Positions 56,352 through 64,000 of a stretch of DNA of 64,000 bases are shown here, in pieces. A program made the position numbers and the translations under genes. Origin of the DNA: Robbsia andropogonis. Its GTDB lineage: Bacteria > Pseudomonadota > Gammaproteobacteria > Burkholderiales > Burkholderiaceae. The stretch's first letter is position 1, and each line of letters opens with the position of its first letter. Under the pieces are notes generated by a model. It saw nothing but the letters and a program-made list of their open reading frames with translations, made no database searches and was not told the DNA's origin. The DNA lies in assembly GCF_000970345.1 (NCBI RefSeq), contig NZ_LAQU01000013.1, forward strand, positions 1 to 64,000, given 5' to 3'.

Positions 56352-58481
56352 TCAGCGCGACTTGCCGCCGCGCTTGCCTTGGGCGGCCTTGTTGCCCGTG
56401 CCGCCGGCATTGCCACCGGCGCTGCTTGTATTGTTGTTCGCGTTGCTGCCGGCGTCCCCGACCGACGCGCTGCCCTGAGAACTGTCCCGTGCTGCTTGCG
56501 CGCGGCTCAGCTTGCTTTTCTTGGACGTCGTCGTGTTCGAACCGATCAACTGACTGGACTTTGGTATCGGTTTGCCGGCCGTGGCGCCATGACCCAGCGC
56601 GCCCGCCGCTTCCGGGCCGGAGGCGGGGCGCCCCCAGACCTGGCCGATCGCCAGCGATTGCAGCCGGCGCCGACCGCCATACCAGAGGTTGACCAGGCCG
56701 CGTGAGAAGAAGACCGCCGAGAACATCGACGTCACGATACCGATGCAGTGCACGACCGCGAAGCCGCGCACCGGGCCTGAGCCGAAGGCGAGCAACGCCA
56801 GGCCCGCGATCAACGTCGTGACGTTGGAGTCGAAGATCGTCGCCCAGGCGTGCTGGAAACCGGCGGAGATCGCGGTTTGCGGTGGCTGGCCGTTACGCAG
56901 TTCCTCGCGGATGCGCTCATTGATCAGCACGTTCGCATCAATTGCCATCCCCAGTGTCAACGCGATGGCCGCGATGCCGGGCAGTGTCAGCGTGGCTTGC
57001 AGCATCGACAGGATTGCCACCAGCAGCAGCAGATTCACCGACAACGAAATCGTCGAGAACACGCCGAACAGCATGTAGTAGGCAATCATGAACACGGCGA
57101 TGGCCACGAAGCCGTACGCCACCGAGTCAAAGCCGCGTTTGATGTTGTCCGCGCCCAGGCTCGGACCCACTGACCGTTCCTCAATGATGTTCATCGGTGC
57201 CGCCAACGCTCCGGCACGTAACAACAGCGCCAGGTCGTTCGCGGCCTGCGTGTCGGCGGAACCGGTTATCTGGAAACTTTCGCCCAGTTCCGACTGAATC
57301 GTCGCCACCGTCAGCACTTCACCCTTGTCGCGTTCGAACAGGACGATCGCCATCGGTTTCTGGAGATTCTCGCGCGAGACGGTGCGCAGGATGCGGCCGC
57401 CGGCGGCGTTCAGCTTGATCATCACGGCCGGCCGCTGTTGCTCGTCAAAGCCGGCGGACGCGCTGGTGATCTGGTCACCGGAGAAGATCACCTGTTTCTT
57501 CAGGAACACCGGTGCGCCGCGACCTTGTGTGAACAGATCGTCACCCGGCGGCACCGGGTCGTTGGGCTGCGGATTCGATGGGGCGTTCGTATCGACCAGG
57601 CGTGCTTCCAATGTCGCCGTCCGACCGATGATGTCCTTCGCCTTCGCCGTGTCCTGGATGCCGGGTAGTTCGACGACGATCCGGTCCGCGCCCTGTTGCT
57701 GGATCACCGGTTCGGAGACGCCCAGTTCGTTTACGCGGTTATGCAGCGTCTGCATGTTCTGCTTGACGGCGTCGTCCTGCACCGTGCGGCGCGTTTCATC
57801 CGAGAAGGTACCGACGACCTGGGCGCCGTTGCCGCCGGCGTCCACGATCTTCCATTGCAGATCCGAGCCGCTCGCCACCAGTGCATCACGCGCCTGCGCC
57901 GCGACCTGCGGGTTGGCGAAATTGATGGTCAGCGTGTCGTTCACACGGTTGATGCCGCCATCGCGGATGTTCTTGCCACGCAGCAGCGTGCGTGCGTCCG
58001 AAGCGTCCGATTCCAACCGTTTTTGCAGCGCGCCGGCCATGTCCACCTGCAACAGGAAGTGCACGCCGCCGCGCAAGTCCAGCCCCAGGTACATCGGTCG
58101 CGCCATCAACGCCGTGAGCCAATGCGGCGACGCGCTTTGCAGGCTCAATGCAACGATATAGGTCGGGTTCGACGGATCGTCGTTCAACGCGTGCTGCAGC
58201 AGGTCCTTCGTACGCAGTTGCGTGTCGCCGTCGTGCAAGCGGACGTGGATGCTGGCATTGGTCGCGCTGTTCTCGAACGAGACGTCGGCGGCATTGATGT
58301 GATTGGCTTGCAGCGTCTGTTCGACGCGCGCCATCACCGATGCGTCCACCTTGACGGTCGCCTTCAAGCTTTGGATCTGGACCGCGGGGGTCTCCCCAAA
58401 GAGATTCGGCAACGTATACAAGAGGCCGATGGCGACCGCCACCAGCATCGCGATGTACTTCCAGAGGGGGTAACGATTCAT
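56352..58481 (-). CDS. secD: Protein translocase subunit SecD
   Basis: The 709-residue protein has the first membrane segment at its N-terminus (MNRYPLWKYIAMLVAVAIGL), the periplasmic domain (LGLDLRGGVHFLLQVD; VNELGVSEPVIQQQGADRIV) and the five-helix membrane block (GMAIDANVLINERIREELR). The tail after about residue 610 is about 100 residues, rich in Ser, Gly, Asn and Lys, and absent from E. coli SecD (615 aa). The start at 58481 agrees with homologues; 58514 is an in-frame alternative. secF starts 16 bp downstream. Confidence 0.95.
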   Translation of the reverse strand: MNRYPLWKYIAMLVAVAIGLLYTLPNLFGETPAVQIQSLKATVKVDASVMARVEQTLQANHINAADVSFENSATNASIHVRLHDGDTQLRTKDLLQHALNDDPSNPTYIVALSLQSASPHWLTALMARPMYLGLDLRGGVHFLLQVDMAGALQKRLESDASDARTLLRGKNIRDGGINRVNDTLTINFANPQVAAQARDALVASGSDLQWKIVDAGGNGAQVVGTFSDETRRTVQDDAVKQNMQTLHNRVNELGVSEPVIQQQGADRIVVELPGIQDTAKAKDIIGRTATLEARLVDTNAPSNPQPNDPVPPGDDLFTQGRGAPVFLKKQVIFSGDQITSASAGFDEQQRPAVMIKLNAAGGRILRTVSRENLQKPMAIVLFERDKGEVLTVATIQSELGESFQITGSADTQAANDLALLLRAGALAAPMNIIEERSVGPSLGADNIKRGFDSVAYGFVAIAVFMIAYYMLFGVFSTISLSVNLLLLVAILSMLQATLTLPGIAAIALTLGMAIDANVLINERIREELRNGQPPQTAISAGFQHAWATIFDSNVTTLIAGLALLAFGSGPVRGFAVVHCIGIVTSMFSAVFFSRGLVNLWYGGRRRLQSLAIGQVWGRPASGPEAAGALGHGATAGKPIPKSSQLIGSNTTTSKKSKLSRAQAARDSSQGSASVGDAGSNANNNTSSAGGNAGGTGNKAAQGKRGGKSR

Positions 58482-58710
58482 GGCAGGCTGACGAAGAATG
58501 GCGCGGCGTTCCATTCGGGGATCGAACGGGCGCTCGCGGAGCCCAAGGCTCGTCGGGGCGGTCGCGCACTCAGGCGCAGACCCGCCCCCTCAAAACAGCA
58601 ATGCCGCCCGAAGGCGGCGCGGACAAAACGTGCCACGAAATGTGCCTCGGCAAGTTTTGTCTCGCCCAAGCGCCGCCGCGCATGCGTCACGCGGCAGGGC
58701 GGGCACGGCG

Positions 58711-59016
58711 TTACAGTGACTTGATCGTGCCCTTCGGCAGCACGGTCGTGATCGCGCCCTTCTGCACGGTGATCTCGACGTCTTCAGCGATCTGAATGCC
58801 GACATAGGCTTCGCCGACCTTGCTGATCTTGCCAACCAGGCCGCCGCTGGTGACGACTTCGTCACCCTTGTCGACGGCGGCCAGCATGTTCCGATGTTCC
58901 TTTTGGCGCTTCATCTGCGGACGAATCATGATGAAGTACAGCACAACGAACATCAGGATCAGTGGCAGGAAACTCATCAGGCTGGATTCGCCGCCAGCGC
59001 CTTGTAGATTAAACAC
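58711..59016 (-). CDS. yajC: Preprotein translocase accessory subunit YajC
   Basis: The 101-residue protein has one membrane segment (LMSFLPLILMFVVLYFIMI) then the conserved RPQMKRQKEHRNMLAAVDKG and DEVVTSGGLVGKISKV. It associates with SecDF. It lies between tgt and secD on the minus strand, the normal order. Between it and secD are about 230 bp with no gene. Confidence 0.96.
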   Translation of the reverse strand: MFNLQGAGGESSLMSFLPLILMFVVLYFIMIRPQMKRQKEHRNMLAAVDKGDEVVTSGGLVGKISKVGEAYVGIQIAEDVEITVQKGAITTVLPKGTIKSL

Positions 59017-59091
59017 GTTACAGTCTCCGCGTGTGTCTGAAGCGATCTAAAAAAGAAAAGCAAAGAAAACAAAAGCCAAAAAGAGCGGCGT

Positions 59092-59100
59092 ATTCTAGCA
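59092..59100 (-). promoter_or_regulatory. Candidate extended -10 for yajC
   Basis: On the minus strand TGcTAGAAT (59100-59092) forms an extended -10, about 75 nt before the yajC ATG. No -35 is needed for this type and none is convincing. The intervening leader is unusually A/T-rich. Confidence 0.45.
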
Positions 59101-59260
59101 CCCTCGCGACCCGCCGCCGTACGGCCAAACCCGGGGAACGTGTCCAATTCCTGGAAAGCGTGGCGTGAGGACCGAAATCACGTGGCTTGGCGACGTGGTG
59201 CCGGATCGTCGAATGCGGTGCCTGGCGCGGTTTTGCGCACGCATCGGCACCGTGTCCATG

Positions 59261-61550
<2,290 letters not shown>

Positions 61551-61743
61551 AAAGGAACGCATGCTTGACGGACATGCTGTAATCGCGCGCAAACGCGGCA
61601 CCGGGAGCACGGCAGAGCGGTTCCGGGATGCCCTGCGGATCCTTACGAGCCGGGAATTCCGGCATCCGGACACGGAGGGCATGCGGGCCAGGGTGGCCCG
61701 GGCGAATGCGCAAAAGTCGTTATTGTACTGGTGAAGTGTACTT

Positions 61744-64000
61744 ATGCCCGCGGAGAAAAAGGTTCCTGCGAAAAAAGCCGCCGGCAGCGACGCGGCCGCC
61801 AAGCTGAACAAGCTCGGTTTGGCGCGCGACATCGATCTCGTCCTGCACCTGCCGATGCGCTATGAGGATGAGACCCGGATCACGCCATTCGCGCAGTTGT
61901 TGCCTGGCATGCTTGCGCAGGTCGAGGTGCGCGTCGTGGATTCGGAAGTGTCCTATCGGCCCCGGAAGCAACTCGTCGTACGGGTGGAGGATGCCGCGGC
62001 GATGGGGGCCACGCGCGGCACGGCTCCCCTTGAGGATACGCCGGGCGCGGATGTCGAGCGTCCCGTCGGGCACGACATGTCGGGGCGCCGTTTTGGCGAA
62101 CCATTGAGCTTGCGCTTCCTGCATTTCTACGGTTCGCAATTGCGCCATTTCGCGCCCGGTACGCTGCTGCGGGTTCGCGGGGAAGTGCGCGGCGGTTTTC
62201 TCGGTCTTGAAATGGTGCATCCGACCTATCGCGCGGTGGAGCCGGACACGCCGCTGCCGACTGCATTGACACCGGTCTATCCGTCGACGGCCGGGGTCAG
62301 CCAGGCCTATCTGCGCAAGGCAATCGATAATGCGATGGCACGCACGCCCTTGCACGAAGTGATTCCGGCAAACGTGATGCCGACACACGAGATTGCCAGG
62401 GCCGGGCGGTTTGGTGACGGCGCGCGCGGCTTGCCCACCTTGGCCGATGCGGTACGGGCATTGCATCATCCGGCGAAGGATGTCGATGCGCAGGCCCTGA
62501 TCGATCGCACGCATCCCGCATGGGTCCGGATCAAATTCGATGAATTGCTGGCTCAGCAATTGTCGCTGGCGCGGGCGCGTGCCGAGCGGCGCGCGCAGGC
62601 GGCGCCAGCCATGCCGGTGCCGCAACCATTGCAACAGGGCGAAGTGTCCCCCGCGACGAGGACGGCGGGACCGGCGCCTGGCGCACGTGCGGGTGTTGAT
62701 GCCAACGCTCATGCCGGGTCGTTGACCGAACGCCTGCTGCGGGCCTTGCCGTTTCAACTGACGGAGGCGCAGCGCAAGGTGTGTGCGGAGATCTCGGGTG
62801 ACCTGGCGGTCCGTTATCCGATGCAACGATTGCTGCAGGGCGATGTGGGGAGTGGCAAGACGGTCGTGGCGGCGTTGGCGGCCACGCAGGCGATCGATGC
62901 GGGCTATCAGGTTGCCTTGATGGCGCCGACGGAAATCCTGGCTGAGCAGCACGCGCGAAAACTGCGTGGCTGGCTCGAGCCCTTGGGCGTGCATGTCGGA
63001 TGGCTCGCGGGCAGTCTCGGGGCGAAGGCGAAGCGGACGGCCATCGAGGCCGCGGCTTCCGGCATGGCGCAATTGACCATCGGCACCCATGCCATCATCC
63101 AGGACACCGTCACGTTCGCGCGGTTGGGTCTGGTCATCGTCGATGAGCAGCATCGCTTCGGGGTCGGGCAGCGCCTCGCGCTACGTCAGAAGGCGCGCCA
63201 TGCGGGCACCATTGCGCATCGTGATGCGCGCATCGGCATGGACGCGGGCGCGCGTGACACCGCGGCGGGCCCGGATACGCCGATCGCCCGCCCGCCGGTA
63301 CTTGCGCCGCTGGCGGAGGGGGTGCAGCCGCACCAACTGATGATGAGCGCCACGCCCATCCCGAGGACGCTGGCGATGACGTATTACGCCGATCTGGACG
63401 TGTCGACGATTGACGCTCTCCCGCCCGGCCGTACGCCGATCATCACGAAAACGATCTCGGACCTGCGCCGCGCCGAGGTGGTGGAGCGGGTGCGCCAGGC
63501 GGCGTTGCGTGGTGCGCAGATCTATTGGGTCTGCCCACTGATCGAGGAAAGCGAAGCGCTGCAATTGCAGACTGCGGTGGACACGCATGGCGCACTGGCC
63601 GCCGCCATGCCGGAGCTGCGCATCGGTTTGATCCACGGCAAGCTGTCCGCGGCGGAGAAACAGACGGTGATGGACGATTTCGCCGCCGCCCGTACGCAGG
63701 TATTGGTGGCGACTACGGTGATCGAAGTCGGCGTGGATGTTCCGAATGCATCGTTGATGGTGATAGAGCACGCCGAGCGGTTTGGCCTGGCGCAGTTGCA
63801 CCAGTTGCGTGGCCGCGTGGGCCGGGGCAGTACCGCGTCCGCGTGTGTCCTGATGTACGCGCAACCGCTCGGGCAGATTGCCAAATCACGGCTGCAAACC
63901 ATGCGCGACACCACGGACGGCTTTGAGATCGCACGTCGGGACCTGGAAATTCGTGGTCCGGGAGAGTTCCTTGGCGCGCGTCAATCCGGTGCCGCCATGC
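61744..64000 (+). CDS. recG: ATP-dependent DNA helicase RecG (partial, runs off the window)
   Basis: The 752 residues in the window are most of a RecG that processes replication forks and Holliday junctions. The wedge/OB domain (about 60-190) is followed by the helicase motifs: Walker A in [20 protein letters not shown] box in [20 protein letters not shown], motif III in [19 protein letters not shown], and motif VI in [11 protein letters not shown]. Two insertions are striking: an Ala/Pro/Arg-rich one (about 272-329), and a second of about 45 residues (about 482-529) between the DEQH box and SAT, within the helicase core. The start ATG follows queA's divergent start by about 190 bp. Confidence 0.95.
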   Translation, partial: MPAEKKVPAKKAAGSDAAAKLNKLGLARDIDLVLHLPMRYEDETRITPFAQLLPGMLAQVEVRVVDSEVSYRPRKQLVVRVEDAAAMGATRGTAPLEDTPGADVERPVGHDMSGRRFGEPLSLRFLHFYGSQLRHFAPGTLLRVRGEVRGGFLGLEMVHPTYRAVEPDTPLPTALTPVYPSTAGVSQAYLRKAIDNAMARTPLHEVIPANVMPTHEIARAGRFGDGARGLPTLADAVRALHHPAKDVDAQALIDRTHPAWVRIKFDELLAQQLSLARARAERRAQAAPAMPVPQPLQQGEVSPATRTAGPAPGARAGVDANAHAGSLTERLLRALPFQLTEAQRKVCAEISGDLAVRYPMQRLLQGDVGSGKTVVAALAATQAIDAGYQVALMAPTEILAEQHARKLRGWLEPLGVHVGWLAGSLGAKAKRTAIEAAASGMAQLTIGTHAIIQDTVTFARLGLVIVDEQHRFGVGQRLALRQKARHAGTIAHRDARIGMDAGARDTAAGPDTPIARPPVLAPLAEGVQPHQLMMSATPIPRTLAMTYYADLDVSTIDALPPGRTPIITKTISDLRRAEVVERVRQAALRGAQIYWVCPLIEESEALQLQTAVDTHGALAAAMPELRIGLIHGKLSAAEKQTVMDDFAAARTQVLVATTVIEVGVDVPNASLMVIEHAERFGLAQLHQLRGRVGRGSTASACVLMYAQPLGQIAKSRLQTMRDTTDGFEIARRDLEIRGPGEFLGARQSGAAM

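Overview
The window is a 64 kb stretch of a GC-rich bacterial chromosome made almost entirely of conserved housekeeping genes. Gene content and order (ampD, nrdA/nrdB, a histone H1-like KKVA-repeat protein, accBC-prmA, mpl, thiL-pgpA, maeB, tkt-gapA, fur/bamE-dapB, leuS-lptE-holA-proA, edd-eda-gntK, a pqiAABC operon, queA-tgt-yajC-secDF, recG) point to a betaproteobacterium of the Burkholderiaceae (Burkholderia/Paraburkholderia/Robbsia-like). This is inferred from protein families and synteny as I know them, not from a database search. I see no rRNA, tRNA, CRISPR, prophage or insertion sequence.

Layout. 1-7.3 kb: the end of ampD, then class Ia ribonucleotide reductase as two separately transcribed genes (nrdA, nrdB), each preceded by a pair of NrdR-box-like sites and a long leader, then a DNA-binding lysine/alanine repeat protein. 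7.5-14.1 kb, minus strand: a glycine-zipper lipoprotein, a PfkB-family kinase, prmA, accC, accB and an uncharacterised protein. 14.1-21.3 kb, plus strand: mpl, a YqiA-like esterase, an RNase II-family exonuclease, aroE, mtgA and pyrF. 21.3-23.7 kb, minus strand: pncC, pgpA, thiL. 24.3-27.9 kb, plus strand: maeB and a secreted barnase-like RNase with its barstar-like inhibitor. 27.9-32.7 kb: rsmE(-), tkt-gapA(+), fur(-). 32.9-50.3 kb, plus strand: bamE, dapB, two ExbB/ExbD-type proton-channel genes, leuS, lptE, holA, proA, hemJ, edd-eda-gntK, a THUMP RNA methyltransferase, mnmA, purB. 50.3-54.3 kb, minus strand: the tightly overlapping pqiA1-pqiA2-pqiB-pqiC operon. 54.6-64 kb: yceI(+), secF, secD, yajC, tgt and queA (all -), and the start of recG(+), which runs off the window.

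Functional themes: deoxynucleotide synthesis under NrdR-type control; first step of fatty-acid synthesis; central carbon metabolism (Entner-Doudoroff, transketolase/GAPDH, malic enzyme); peptidoglycan synthesis and recycling (ampD, mpl, mtgA, dapB); outer-membrane biogenesis (bamE, lptE, pqi); Sec export; tRNA modification (queA, tgt, mnmA).

The features I think most worth a second look are the two NrdR-box pairs with identical 32-bp spacing, the recurrent Ala/Pro/Ser/Gly/Thr-rich insertions in otherwise conserved housekeeping enzymes (at least ten cases here), the RNase/barstar pair, and five gene-free stretches of about 600-890 bp. I found no clear evidence for a wholly new multi-gene system.
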